From Sphingobium sp. D43FB (GTDB taxonomy: Bacteria; Pseudomonadota; Alphaproteobacteria; Sphingomonadales; Sphingomonadaceae), in the NCBI RefSeq assembly GCF_002312805.1, contig NZ_NMUA01000003.1, forward strand, positions 62,001 through 126,000: a DNA stretch of 64,000 bases, in the 5' to 3' direction. The position numbers and the translations under genes are program-made. The stretch's first letter is position 1; every line of letters begins with the position of its first letter. The notes beneath the pieces were generated by a model, which was not told the origin of the DNA, ran no database searches, and was given only the letters and a program-made list of their open reading frames with translations. Shown one piece after another: positions 33,747 through 42,630 of the stretch.

Positions 33747-35365
33747 CCCGCGATCGGCAACAGCCGCGCCCGGCCATCGGGCGTGGGAAAACGTCCGCCG
33801 TCGAACGGCACTTCGCCCCAGCGCCATGGGGTCAATTCGGCATAGGCGGGGTTGGAAATGGGCGCATGGCGGCGCAGGTTAAGCAGTCGCGTGCCATCAT
33901 TACGATAGGCGGTCAGCCGCCCATGTTCGCGATAAATATCGGCAGGCTGTTCATAATGAAAAGCATCGCCCCAGCCCATGGCTTGGGCCACCCGCGTCAA
34001 TATCCACCAATCGGGCCGCGCTTCGCCGGGCAAGTCGAACAGGCGTCGCTGGCGACTGACCAGCCGGTCCAGCCCTGTCACGGTGCCATCCTTTTCGATC
34101 CAGTTCGCCGAAGGGAGGCATAGGGTCCAGCCGTCGTCGGCTTCGTCCGCGCGATCGGTCGATCGGATCGACAGCGGGACTGCCGCCCGCGCGGCGTGCA
34201 GCCAGTCCGCCGCGCCGTCCTCCGCACCGATGCTCCATAGCGCCCGCACCTGCCCGTCGCGCACGGCGTCGAGCAGCGCGTCGTCCTCCAGTCCGGGCTG
34301 CTCCACCAACTGCCGCGCGCCCCAGAAGCGGGCGACATTGGCCCGCATCGGATCAGAGAAATCGCCATGCGCAGCGAGGTCTTTGGCGTGACAACCCACT
34401 TCGCGCGCGCCCATGCCGTTCGCCCCGGAGGGCAGCGCGAAGGGTGCCGCGCCCGGTCGCCCGATCCGTCCCGTCAGCAGATGCAGGTTGATCGCCGCCG
34501 CCGCCACATCTAAGCCCGCCGTCTCCCCGAACAGGGTCACCAGCCGATCGACCGGGCCGATCGCATCGTAGAAATCCCGCACCTGCCCAGGCTCGATGCC
34601 GCAGGCCCGCGCCACCGACCATAGATCATGGCCGGGTGCCAGCCGATCCCGAAAGTCATCGGGCATGGTTACATGCGCGGCTACGAAATCCGCATCGATC
34701 AGGCCGCCATCGATGCTGTGCAGCAGCCACCCCGAGAGCAAGCGGGCGACGCTCCCTGCACGCACCGGCAATTGCATGTCGGCGTCGATCCCCGTGCCAA
34801 GCACCACGAGCCGCGTACCGCGCGTCGTGCGCGCCTCCTGCACCCGCTCCAACAAGAGCGGATGCGCCAGCAACGCGGGCACGTCGGCGATCAGGATCAG
34901 GTCGGCGCGGTCGATATCCTCCAGCGTGGCGGGCATCACATCTTCGCCATAGGCGGCGCGCTGCACATCGCCGATCGCGCCGCGCCAGGGGGCATGGATA
35001 TGGGCCGACCCCAAAAAGCCCTTCATCAGCTTGTTGGCGACATAATAATCCTCGGTCAGCAAGCCGCCGCCGACATGCAGCGCCACGCTGCCCGGCCCAT
35101 GACGCGCCTGCACGGCGGCTAACCGCCGCGCAATCTGCGTGACAGCCTTGTCCCATGTCGCCCGCTTGCCCTCGACCAGCGGATGCAACAGTCGTCCTTC
35201 CATGTCCGCCATGGCCGTCAGCGCATCCGCGCCTTCGCACAACTGGCCAGCATTGGCGGGATGCGCCTTGTCGCCCTCGATCCGCAGGTCGCGATCGGTG
35301 CCGGTCATCGCCCGCACGCCGCAACCCATGCCACACTGGCCGCACAGGCTTCTGACGATCGCCAT
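33722..35365 (-). CDS. Truncated, NasA-like molybdopterin oxidoreductase lacking the Mo-ligand cysteine
   Basis: This 547-residue protein resembles assimilatory nitrate reductase/formate dehydrogenase catalytic subunits. The N-terminal 4Fe-4S site is complete (Cys8, Cys11, Cys15, Cys43). LTEDYYVANKLMKGFLGSAH is a strong NasA-type signature. In NasA the next segment holds the cysteine that binds molybdenum (NSRLCMSS-type). Here it reads HAPWRGAIGD, with no cysteine. The protein also stops right after FPTPDGRARLLP, where the C-terminal molybdopterin-dinucleotide-binding domain normally begins. It therefore lacks about 150 or more residues of a complete enzyme. No partner subunit or cofactor gene is nearby. 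It may be a decaying gene or a repurposed Fe-S protein. Confidence 0.8.
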   Translation of the reverse strand: MAIVRSLCGQCGMGCGVRAMTGTDRDLRIEGDKAHPANAGQLCEGADALTAMADMEGRLLHPLVEGKRATWDKAVTQIARRLAAVQARHGPGSVALHVGGGLLTEDYYVANKLMKGFLGSAHIHAPWRGAIGDVQRAAYGEDVMPATLEDIDRADLILIADVPALLAHPLLLERVQEARTTRGTRLVVLGTGIDADMQLPVRAGSVARLLSGWLLHSIDGGLIDADFVAAHVTMPDDFRDRLAPGHDLWSVARACGIEPGQVRDFYDAIGPVDRLVTLFGETAGLDVAAAAINLHLLTGRIGRPGAAPFALPSGANGMGAREVGCHAKDLAAHGDFSDPMRANVARFWGARQLVEQPGLEDDALLDAVRDGQVRALWSIGAEDGAADWLHAARAAVPLSIRSTDRADEADDGWTLCLPSANWIEKDGTVTGLDRLVSRQRRLFDLPGEARPDWWILTRVAQAMGWGDAFHYEQPADIYREHGRLTAYRNDGTRLLNLRRHAPISNPAYAELTPWRWGEVPFDGGRFPTPDGRARLLPIAGQAEAAIP

Positions 35366-35447
35366 CTCAGCGTGGATTCCGGTTGCGAACGCTCATAGGC
35401 CGCTTCCTAGCCGATCAGGCCTTCTGACAAAAGCAGCGCCGACAAGG

Positions 35448-36308
35448 TCAGGCGATGGCACCGACCATAGCGGGATGATCGACCGCCTCGCCGGTCCAGC
35501 GATCGCCATGCTGGTGATAGGCGACATGGCTGGCGCGCTGGAAGCCGGTGCCGTCCCAGACGATCACCTGCAGTTCCACTTCGTTGTTTCGGTGGACGTG
35601 CAGCCAGTTGAAGCTTTGCGGCTCGTCGTTGCGCAGGCGTGTCGAGGTGGCGGTGCCGGCCTGGATCACCAGCGCGCCGCCCGCTTGTTCCACCATCTTG
35701 GTCGCCGATTCGGCATAGGTCTGATGAAAATGGCCTGCCAGAGCGAGATGGACACCTGCCTCGCGCGCCGCCTGTATGGCGTCCTCATGCTGGCCGACCG
35801 CTTCGCTCAATTCGCCGCCCCGGCCGATCGGCATGGCGAATAGCGGGTGGTGGGTCACGAGTATCCGCGTCTTGTCCGGCGCGACAGCCGCGAGCCGCTG
35901 GCGTAATATTTCCATTTGATCATGATTGATCCTGCCATCCTTGATCGTCAGCGAGCGCGCGGTGTTGAGGCCCAGGATGGCGACCTCGGCATCTTCGTAG
36001 AAGGGACACAGGTCGCTGCTGATATAGCGTTTGTAGCGATCGAGCGGGGCCATGAAGCGCCGCACTACGTCATAAAGTGGCACGTCATGATTGCCCGGCA
36101 CGACGAGCAATTTGAGGCCTGCGCTGCGCAGGCGGTTGAGCCAGGCCGACGCCGCCCGGAACTGATCGACGCGGGCGCGCTGGGTGAAATCGCCGCTGAT
36201 GACGACCAGGTCCGGTCGGCGCTCCTCTAGCCAGGCGGTGGCGGCGTCGACGATCCTGGGATCGTTCGCGCCAAAGTGAATGTCGGAGAGATGTGCGATG
36301 CGGGCCAT
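35448..36308 (-). CDS. Calcineurin-like metallophosphoesterase
   Basis: This 286-residue protein starts at the ATG at 36308. The metallophosphoesterase motifs are in order: HLSDIHFG, ISGDFTQRA, VPGNHDVP, LVTHHPLF and LAGHFHQT, giving a full di-metal site. It resembles CpdA-type cyclic-nucleotide phosphodiesterases and related UDP-sugar hydrolases; the substrate is uncertain. It is divergent from the lipid kinase gene at 36379. Confidence 0.9.
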   Translation of the reverse strand: MARIAHLSDIHFGANDPRIVDAATAWLEERRPDLVVISGDFTQRARVDQFRAASAWLNRLRSAGLKLLVVPGNHDVPLYDVVRRFMAPLDRYKRYISSDLCPFYEDAEVAILGLNTARSLTIKDGRINHDQMEILRQRLAAVAPDKTRILVTHHPLFAMPIGRGGELSEAVGQHEDAIQAAREAGVHLALAGHFHQTYAESATKMVEQAGGALVIQAGTATSTRLRNDEPQSFNWLHVHRNNEVELQVIVWDGTGFQRASHVAYHQHGDRWTGEAVDHPAMVGAIA

Positions 36309-36378
36309 TAAAGGGTAACGAAGTGTAAGCAGATGGTTTCCATTGGACCCAAATCCCCTCTTGCCGTGTTGTTGTGCC

Positions 36379-37299
36379 ATGGAAACGAAAGCGCCCCCCA
36401 GCCCTGTTCTTCGCCCCCTCCCCCGCGAGGCCGCGCTGATCGTCAACGCGCATAGCCGCAGGGGCCAGGACTTGTATGCGCAAGCCAAGCAGAAGCTGGA
36501 AGAGGCAGGCGTCCGGCTGGTTGCCGCCCATGCGGTCGAAGATCCCAGCCAAATGGATAGGACGGTCCGCCAAGCGATTGCCGATGGCGCGCCGATGGTG
36601 ATCGTCGGCGGTGGCGACGGGTCGATGTCGGGCACGGTCGATGAACTGGTGGGCAAGGATTGTGTCTTTGCCGTGCTGCCGCTCGGCACCGCGAACAGCT
36701 TTGCCCGCACATTGGGCCTGCCTCTCGACCTGGACGGCGCGGTGCAGGTGATTGCCCATGGCCGTCGACGACGGGTTGATCTGGGCATGATCGACCGGGA
36801 TTATTTCGTCAACGCTGCCTCGCTCGGCCTGTCGCCGATGATCGGCAAGACGGTGCCGCATAAGCTCAAACGCTATCTCGGCCGGATCGGTTATCTGGTC
36901 TGGGCGGTCAAATGCTCGGTCGGCTTCCGCGCCTTTCGCCTCGTCATTGACGACGGGCAGAAGGAACATCGGCTCTGGTCGACCGAAGTCCGCATTCTCA
37001 ACGGCCCCTTTCATGGGGGGGTCGAATTGTCCGACCATGCCGATGTGGATACCGGCGAAATCGTCGTCCAGGCGGTGGTCGGACGCAGCCATGTCCGGCT
37101 CGCCTGGGACTGGTATGCCAAATTCTTCAAGCTGCGCGACCGGGATTCCCACACGCAGGAATTTACCGGCAAATCGTTCAGGATTTCGACCCGCCCGACC
37201 CAGCGCATCTCGATTGATGGCGAAGTGCTGGCGAAAACGCCGGTCACCGCCAGGATCGCGGCGGGCGCGATCGAGGTGGCGGTGCCGGTCGAAGAATGA
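36379..37299 (+). CDS. Diacylglycerol kinase-like lipid kinase (YegS/DAGKc type), copy 1
   Basis: This 306-residue protein has the DAGKc catalytic domain: ALIVNAHSRRG, the glycine-rich VIVGGGDGSMSGTVDELV and LPLGTANSFARTLGLP. The C-terminal beta domain ends in FRISTRPTQRISIDGEV. It phosphorylates a lipid head group such as diacylglycerol or a sphingoid base using ATP, at the membrane face. The sphingolipid membranes of sphingomonads make a sphingosine-type substrate conceivable, but this is inference. A related gene lies at 42631. ATG at 36379 is chosen over 36343. Confidence 0.9.
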   Translation: METKAPPSPVLRPLPREAALIVNAHSRRGQDLYAQAKQKLEEAGVRLVAAHAVEDPSQMDRTVRQAIADGAPMVIVGGGDGSMSGTVDELVGKDCVFAVLPLGTANSFARTLGLPLDLDGAVQVIAHGRRRRVDLGMIDRDYFVNAASLGLSPMIGKTVPHKLKRYLGRIGYLVWAVKCSVGFRAFRLVIDDGQKEHRLWSTEVRILNGPFHGGVELSDHADVDTGEIVVQAVVGRSHVRLAWDWYAKFFKLRDRDSHTQEFTGKSFRISTRPTQRISIDGEVLAKTPVTARIAAGAIEVAVPVEE

Positions 37300-38520
37300 T
37301 CAGAGCGGCTTTTCGTAGATCTGATAGACTTTGTTGACCGTGCTGTTGATCGCCTCGGCAATCGCGTTCATCCCCTGATTATCGTCCAGCACCCAGCCGA
37401 TCTCGCCCCGTGTCGAGCCATAATGTTCGATCGCGTCGAGCCGGATATGTTCGATCATCATGAAGGCGAGTTGGCTGGCGATGCGCGAGGATTGCAGCCG
37501 TTGCACCACGCCCATCAGCGGCACGCGCATGGTGCGGACCTTGGGCTTGCGCAGCCACCGCAGCAATTTTAGCCAACCGAACGGGAAAAGCGACCCGTTG
37601 AGCGGCCCCAGCGCTTCGTTGAGATCGGGCAGGGTCATCATGAAGGCGACCGGCTCGCCATCCAGTTCGGCGATCATGATCAGATCTTCGAACACGATGG
37701 GTTTCAGCTTCTTGCCGGTATGCGCGACTTCCGCATCGGTAATCGGCACGAAGCCCCAATTCCTGCCCCAGGCGTCGTTCAGGATCGACAGGATGATCGC
37801 CGCTTCCTTGTCGAACTTCGCCTTGTCGACCTTGCGGATGCGGATGCGCGGGTTTTTCTGCCCCGACGCGACGATCCGCTGGATGAGCGGCGGGAACTGG
37901 TTGGTGATGTCCAGCTCGTAGCAGAGCAGCTGCTTGGCCGGGGCATAGCCTGTGCCCTCTATCATCGCCTTATAGGTCGGGCTGTTATGCCCCATCATGA
38001 CCGTTGGGGGATGATCATGGCCCTGGATCAGCAAGCCAGGATCTTCCCAAATCGACAGCGAAATCGGCCCCAGCACGCGGGTCATGCCTTTGGTGCGTAG
38101 CCAGGCTTCGGCCGCCGTGATCAACGCCGCGCCTACGTCCGCATCGGTCGCTTCGAACAGACCGAAATTGCCAGTGCCCGGCCCCATGCCTTGTTCGGCC
38201 GGTTGAGCCAGCGCCAGACGATCGATATGCGCCGAAATACGGCCGACCACGCGGTTGCCGCGGCGCGCGAGGAAATATTGCGCTTCGGCATGGTCGAAAA
38301 AGGGATTGTCGCCGGGCGTCAGCAACGCCTTCACCTCGGCCTTGAGCGGGGGCACCCAGTTCGGATCGTTCGCATAGAGGGACCAGGGCAGGTCGATAAA
38401 AGCCTTGAGGTCGGCCTTGCCGGAAACGGGAGTGATGACCAGATCGGATTGCGCCACGGTTGCCGCCTTGATGATGGGAATAGGATGCAGTTCGCCGCTT
38501 GTTTGCGCAATGTCAATCAC
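37300..38520 (-). CDS. GNAT-like N-acetyltransferase family protein
   Basis: This protein of about 406 residues belongs to an alphaproteobacterial family usually labelled GNAT/N-acetyltransferase. Landmarks are DLPWSLYANDPNWVPPLKAE near the start, GPISLSIWEDPGLLIQG in the middle, and GEPVAFMMTLPDLNEAL in the second half, which resembles the acetyl-CoA-binding GNAT core. The start is unsure: the GTG at 38520 has no good ribosome site, and relatives begin near VITPVSGKADLKAF (around 38436-38457). The substrate is unknown. It is convergent with the lipid kinase and abuts its stop. Confidence 0.8.
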   Translation of the reverse strand: MIDIAQTSGELHPIPIIKAATVAQSDLVITPVSGKADLKAFIDLPWSLYANDPNWVPPLKAEVKALLTPGDNPFFDHAEAQYFLARRGNRVVGRISAHIDRLALAQPAEQGMGPGTGNFGLFEATDADVGAALITAAEAWLRTKGMTRVLGPISLSIWEDPGLLIQGHDHPPTVMMGHNSPTYKAMIEGTGYAPAKQLLCYELDITNQFPPLIQRIVASGQKNPRIRIRKVDKAKFDKEAAIILSILNDAWGRNWGFVPITDAEVAHTGKKLKPIVFEDLIMIAELDGEPVAFMMTLPDLNEALGPLNGSLFPFGWLKLLRWLRKPKVRTMRVPLMGVVQRLQSSRIASQLAFMMIEHIRLDAIEHYGSTRGEIGWVLDDNQGMNAIAEAINSTVNKVYQIYEKPL

Positions 38521-38602
38521 GGGCGCGGGTTGGCGGCGTATCGGGACGCGGATGTCATGGTGCTGCCACGATATCAGCGCATTTGGAGTTTAGGACGGTC
38601 TT

Positions 38603-39670
38603 ATGACAGTGCATGATCCCATATTGGCCGCCGCCCAGCGCGCGCGGGCGACCATTCCCGACGATACCGCCATGCTGCGGGCGGCGGCGGAATTGACGCG
38701 CGACTATAGCGTCGCCAATCCGCGCATCTATTGGCCCGACATGCTGGGTTCGGCGCTGATTGGTTGGGCCGCGATGGCAGGCGCGATCATGGCCGAGAAT
38801 GTGGCGATCGCTATTGTGTGTGGCCTGGTTGCGATGATGGCGTTGTATCGCGCGGCGAGCTTCATCCATGAGCTGACGCATATCCGTAAAGGTGCGCTGC
38901 CGGGCTTTCGCTTCGGCTGGAACCTGATCGTCGGCATTCCGCTGATGATCCCGTCCTTCCTCTATGAAGGCGTGCATACGCAGCATCATGCCCGCACCCG
39001 CTATGGCACGGCGGAAGACCCCGAATATCTGCCGCTGGCGCTGATGAAGCCCTGGTCCTTGCCGCTGTTCATTCTGGTTGCATCGCTTGCGCCTGTCGGC
39101 CTGATCCTGCGCTTTGGGCTGCTGACACCGCTCAGCCTGATCCTGCCGCCCTTGCGTCGCAAGGTGGTGGCGGAACTCTCGGCGCTGTCGATCAATCCGG
39201 CCTATCGCCGCCGTACGCCGGAGGGTGACTTTGCGCGCATGTGGGCGTGGCAGGAAGCGGGTGCCTGCCTCTTCGCGCTGGCGCTGGTGGGCAGCGTTTT
39301 CGTCTTCGGCTGGAAGCCTCTGCTCGTCTATATGGCGATCCATTCGGCGATGACCGTCGTCAACCAGCTACGCACCTTGGTCGCGCATCTGTGGGAGAAT
39401 GAGGGCGATCCGATGACGGTGACCGCGCAATATCTCGATTCGGTCAATGTGCCGCCACCCGGTGCCTTGCCCGAACTATGGGCGCCGGTGGGGCTGCGCT
39501 ATCATGCGCTCCACCATCTGCTGCCGAGCGTCCCCTATCATGCGCTGGGCAAGGCGCATGCCCGGCTGATTGCGACGCTGGACGTCAATTCCCCCTATCA
39601 TCGTGGCAATTATCCGGGGATGACCCCGCTGGTAGGCAAGATCGCGCGCAGCACGATGGGCGCGCGCTGA
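38603..39670 (+). CDS. Membrane fatty acid desaturase/hydroxylase family protein
   Basis: This 355-residue di-iron membrane enzyme has three histidine boxes in order: HELTH (89-93), HTQHH (about 128-132) and HALHH late in the protein (about 301-305). Several TM segments lie between them. Members introduce double bonds or hydroxyl groups into acyl chains using oxygen and electrons from a reductase. The setting beside lipid kinases and LPS-export-type genes supports a membrane-lipid role. It is convergent with lptG with a 3-base gap. Confidence 0.9.
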   Translation: MTVHDPILAAAQRARATIPDDTAMLRAAAELTRDYSVANPRIYWPDMLGSALIGWAAMAGAIMAENVAIAIVCGLVAMMALYRAASFIHELTHIRKGALPGFRFGWNLIVGIPLMIPSFLYEGVHTQHHARTRYGTAEDPEYLPLALMKPWSLPLFILVASLAPVGLILRFGLLTPLSLILPPLRRKVVAELSALSINPAYRRRTPEGDFARMWAWQEAGACLFALALVGSVFVFGWKPLLVYMAIHSAMTVVNQLRTLVAHLWENEGDPMTVTAQYLDSVNVPPPGALPELWAPVGLRYHALHHLLPSVPYHALGKAHARLIATLDVNSPYHRGNYPGMTPLVGKIARSTMGAR

Positions 39671-39673
39671 GCC

Positions 39674-40774
39674 TTATTCCTCGGTCCTGAACAGCACGGT
39701 TTCGCCGACCAGCAGGAACAGGAAAAAGGGTGCCCAGGCCGCGAGGAAGGGCGGATAGGCGCCCAGACTGCCCATCGCCAGCGAGAAATTGTCGGCGACG
39801 AAATAGGCAAAGCCAAGCGCCATGCCCATCACCGCGCGCACGAACAATTGGCCGGACCGAGCGAGGCCGAAGGCGGCAACGGACCCCAGGATCGGCATCA
39901 GCAGTGCGGACAGCGGCCCCGATAATTTGTGCCACAGGCTCGCCTCCAACTCCGCCGTCGGCCGCCCGGCATCATGCAGGTCGGCAATCGCCGCCTTGAG
40001 CTGCGCGAAGGTCAGCGCGTCGGGATCGACCTTCGCCAGGGTGAACTGGTCGGGCCGGATATCGCGGCCAAAACGGACGGTGCCGACATTGGTCACCGTG
40101 CCGCGCGCCACATCGAACTGTCGCGCGCCTTCCAGCAGCCAGCTGCCGCTGGCGGCGTCGTAGCGGCCGCGCGGCGCTTCCACGATCGTCGTCAGGCTGT
40201 TGTTGATGCGGTTGTAGATGCGGACCTGGCGCAGTTGGACTTCCGTGCCCCGCCCCGCCACGATTGCAGCGTTGACGAGATTGTTGCCGTCGCGGACCCA
40301 GGGGTTGCTCTTGACCCCGCTGTCGCGCGGGATCGGTCCATAATCCACAGCTTCCCAGGCGCTGAGCGCCGCCGTCGATCGCGCCACGACCCGTTCGTTG
40401 AAGACATAGCTGATCAGCGAGACGCCCAGCGCCGCAGCGATGAGCGGTGCCAATATCTGATGCGCCGACAGGCCCGCCGCCTTCATCGAGATGATCTCGC
40501 TATTCTGGTTGAGCGTGGCCAGCATGACCAGCGTGCCGAGCAACACCGAGAAGGGCAGGAAGCGCGCGATGATCTGCGGCGCGCGCAGGCCGACATAATG
40601 CCATAATTGCGCATCGCCATTGCCGGGATAGGCCAGCACGTCGCCCGAATTGCCGAGCAGGTCGAGCGTCTGCAGCACCACCACCAGCAGCGCCAGCACG
40701 GCAAACGTCCGGGTCAGGAATAGGCGCGCCATATAGAGGGTGATGGGCGTCGACGGGAAGAAATTGAACTGCAT
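39674..40774 (-). CDS. lptG: Lipopolysaccharide-export ABC transporter permease LptG
   Basis: This 366-residue YjgP/YjgQ-family permease has three N-terminal TM helices with ISMKAAGLSAHQILAPLIAA (coupling region), a large periplasmic beta-jellyroll region (about 130-260) and three C-terminal TM helices. LptFG with LptB2 extracts lipopolysaccharide-type molecules from the inner membrane. Sphingomonads mostly carry glycosphingolipids instead of LPS, so the cargo in this organism may differ. It starts 5 bases after the lptF stop. The LptG assignment rests on gene order and length. Confidence 0.9.
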   Translation of the reverse strand: MQFNFFPSTPITLYMARLFLTRTFAVLALLVVVLQTLDLLGNSGDVLAYPGNGDAQLWHYVGLRAPQIIARFLPFSVLLGTLVMLATLNQNSEIISMKAAGLSAHQILAPLIAAALGVSLISYVFNERVVARSTAALSAWEAVDYGPIPRDSGVKSNPWVRDGNNLVNAAIVAGRGTEVQLRQVRIYNRINNSLTTIVEAPRGRYDAASGSWLLEGARQFDVARGTVTNVGTVRFGRDIRPDQFTLAKVDPDALTFAQLKAAIADLHDAGRPTAELEASLWHKLSGPLSALLMPILGSVAAFGLARSGQLFVRAVMGMALGFAYFVADNFSLAMGSLGAYPPFLAAWAPFFLFLLVGETVLFRTEE

Positions 40775-40778
40775 GGCC

Positions 40779-41996
40779 TCAGGCCGCTCCTTCCACGGTC
40801 ATAGCAGGTCGCCGCTTGCGGCCCAGCCGCAACAGGCGTGCGACCTGCTTGCCCAATTTGGCGAAGGCGAATTCCAGCGCGCCGATCGGCTGCCCACCGG
40901 GGCGATGCGCCACCACATGATACATCCAGAAGATCAGCCCCGACACCAGCACGAACGGTCCCCACAGAGCGATGATCGGGTCGATCTTGCCGAGCGCACC
41001 GATGCCTTCGCCATATTGGTTGATCTTGTGATAGGTTACGATGAACACGATCGAGAGGAAGACGCCCAGCGCCGATGTCGATCGCTTGGGCGGGATGGCA
41101 AAGGCCAGCGCGGCGAGCGGCAACAGCAGCATCATCGCCACTTCGACCATGCGGAAATGGAAGTTCGCACGCACTTCGTCGCGCAGCTTGTCGGGCGTGG
41201 CCGCGCTGCGGCCGATCACCATCAGTTCGGGGATCGTCTTTTCCCGATCCACGTCGCGGCCGCGGAAATTTTCGATCTGCGGCAGGTCGATCGGCAGGTC
41301 ATGGCTGGAAAAGGACAGGATACGCGGCGTCTTATATTTGGGCGCATCATTGACCAGCACGCCGTTGCGCAGGCGGAAGATGATCGTGTCCGGATCGTCG
41401 GTCGCCAGGAACATGCCTTGCGCCGCCGTTACCGCCACCGATTGGCCGTCGCGGCTGGTCGCCCGCACGAAAATGCCCTGGAGATTGCGGCCTTCGTCCA
41501 GGCTGCGCTCGATTCGCATCGTCATCCGCTTGCCCAGATTCGTGAACTCGCCGACCTTGATCGACGCGCCGAGCGCACCAGACCGCAGTTCGAAGCGCAA
41601 TGCCTCATAGGCGTGGCGTGATAAAGGCTGGACCCAGCCGACGATGCCGAAATTGAGCAGCGCCAGCGCGATCGCATACATATAGGGCACACGCAGCAAG
41701 CGGCCGTAGGACAGGCCGACACCCCGCATGACGTCCAGCTCCGACGACATGGCGAGCTTGCGAAAGGCCAGCAATATGCCGAGCATCAGGCCGATCGGGA
41801 TGCCAAGCGAGAGATATTCGGGCAGCATATTGGCCAGCATGCGCCACACGACGCTGACTGGCCCGCCCTCCGCCGCGACGAAGTCGAACAGGCTGAGCAT
41901 CTTGTCGAGGACAAGCAGCATCGCGGCGATCACCAGCGTACCCAGCATGGGCACCGCGATCAGGCGGGCGAGATAACGGTCGGTGGCGGTCAGCAT
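40779..41996 (-). CDS. lptF: Lipopolysaccharide-export ABC transporter permease LptF
   Basis: This 405-residue protein is the partner of LptG, with the same plan: TM segments around LGIPIGLMLGILLAFRKLAM, the coupling motif SSELDVMRGVGLSYGRLLRV, a periplasmic jellyroll (about 140-270), and three C-terminal TM helices. A C-terminal tail (about 370-405) extends beyond the last TM helix. It is the first gene of the lptF-lptG pair and is divergent from the DUF2141 gene. Confidence 0.93.
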   Translation of the reverse strand: MLTATDRYLARLIAVPMLGTLVIAAMLLVLDKMLSLFDFVAAEGGPVSVVWRMLANMLPEYLSLGIPIGLMLGILLAFRKLAMSSELDVMRGVGLSYGRLLRVPYMYAIALALLNFGIVGWVQPLSRHAYEALRFELRSGALGASIKVGEFTNLGKRMTMRIERSLDEGRNLQGIFVRATSRDGQSVAVTAAQGMFLATDDPDTIIFRLRNGVLVNDAPKYKTPRILSFSSHDLPIDLPQIENFRGRDVDREKTIPELMVIGRSAATPDKLRDEVRANFHFRMVEVAMMLLLPLAALAFAIPPKRSTSALGVFLSIVFIVTYHKINQYGEGIGALGKIDPIIALWGPFVLVSGLIFWMYHVVAHRPGGQPIGALEFAFAKLGKQVARLLRLGRKRRPAMTVEGAA

Positions 41997-42125
41997 TCTC
42001 TAAGTCGTCGTCCCATCACCATGTTTTGGCCGCAAACCCCGCCCATATCAAACGGCATAGCGTTGCGGGGCGAACAGGGGCTCGCCATCCGGCCCATGCC
42101 GGTGGCTATAGCTTCCAGGAGTCTG

Positions 42126-42620
42126 ATGGTCATGATAAAAGTTGCAATGGGTTTGATGTCGGGAGCAGCGCTGGTCGCTGCGACGCCCGCATTCGCCCAT
42201 GGCCAGGAAATTGCCAATGATCTGGACCGTTGCGCGGCAAGCGCTAGCGGACCGGCGGTGCTGGTCGATGTACGCGGTTTTGCCGCCGCCACCGGCAAGG
42301 TGCGCGTCCAATCCTATCCCGGCACCAAGGCCGCCTGGCTGAACAAGGGTCAATGGCTGCATCGCATCGATACCGCGGTGCGTCCCGCCAATGGTGCGAT
42401 GCGATTCTGCATGCCGGTGCCGCAGCCGGGCAAATATGGCATCGCCGTGCGGCATGATCGCAACGGCAATGGCAAGACCGACATTTCCAGCGACGGCGGT
42501 GGTTTTTCCAACAATCCGTCGATCAGCATCTTCAACCTGGGCAAGCCCGGTGTCGAGAAAGCCGCTTTCTATGCCGGTCCCGGCGTGACGAAAATCACGA
42601 TCACCCTCAAATATATGTGA
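42126..42620 (+). CDS. Secreted DUF2141 domain-containing protein
   Basis: This 164-residue protein starts at the ATG at 42126, 4 bases after AGGAG; an ATG at 42132 is also possible. A signal peptide (MSGAALVAATPAFAHG) is followed by the DUF2141 beta-sandwich: VRGFAAATGKVRVQSYPGTK, YGIAVRHDRNGNGKTDISSDGGG and the terminal KITITLKYM. DUF2141 proteins are exported and of unknown function; the DRNGNGKTD stretch looks like a calcium-binding loop. The lipid kinase gene follows 10 bases later. Confidence 0.87.
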   Translation: MVMIKVAMGLMSGAALVAATPAFAHGQEIANDLDRCAASASGPAVLVDVRGFAAATGKVRVQSYPGTKAAWLNKGQWLHRIDTAVRPANGAMRFCMPVPQPGKYGIAVRHDRNGNGKTDISSDGGGFSNNPSISIFNLGKPGVEKAAFYAGPGVTKITITLKYM

Positions 42621-42630
42621 CCCCAAAGCC

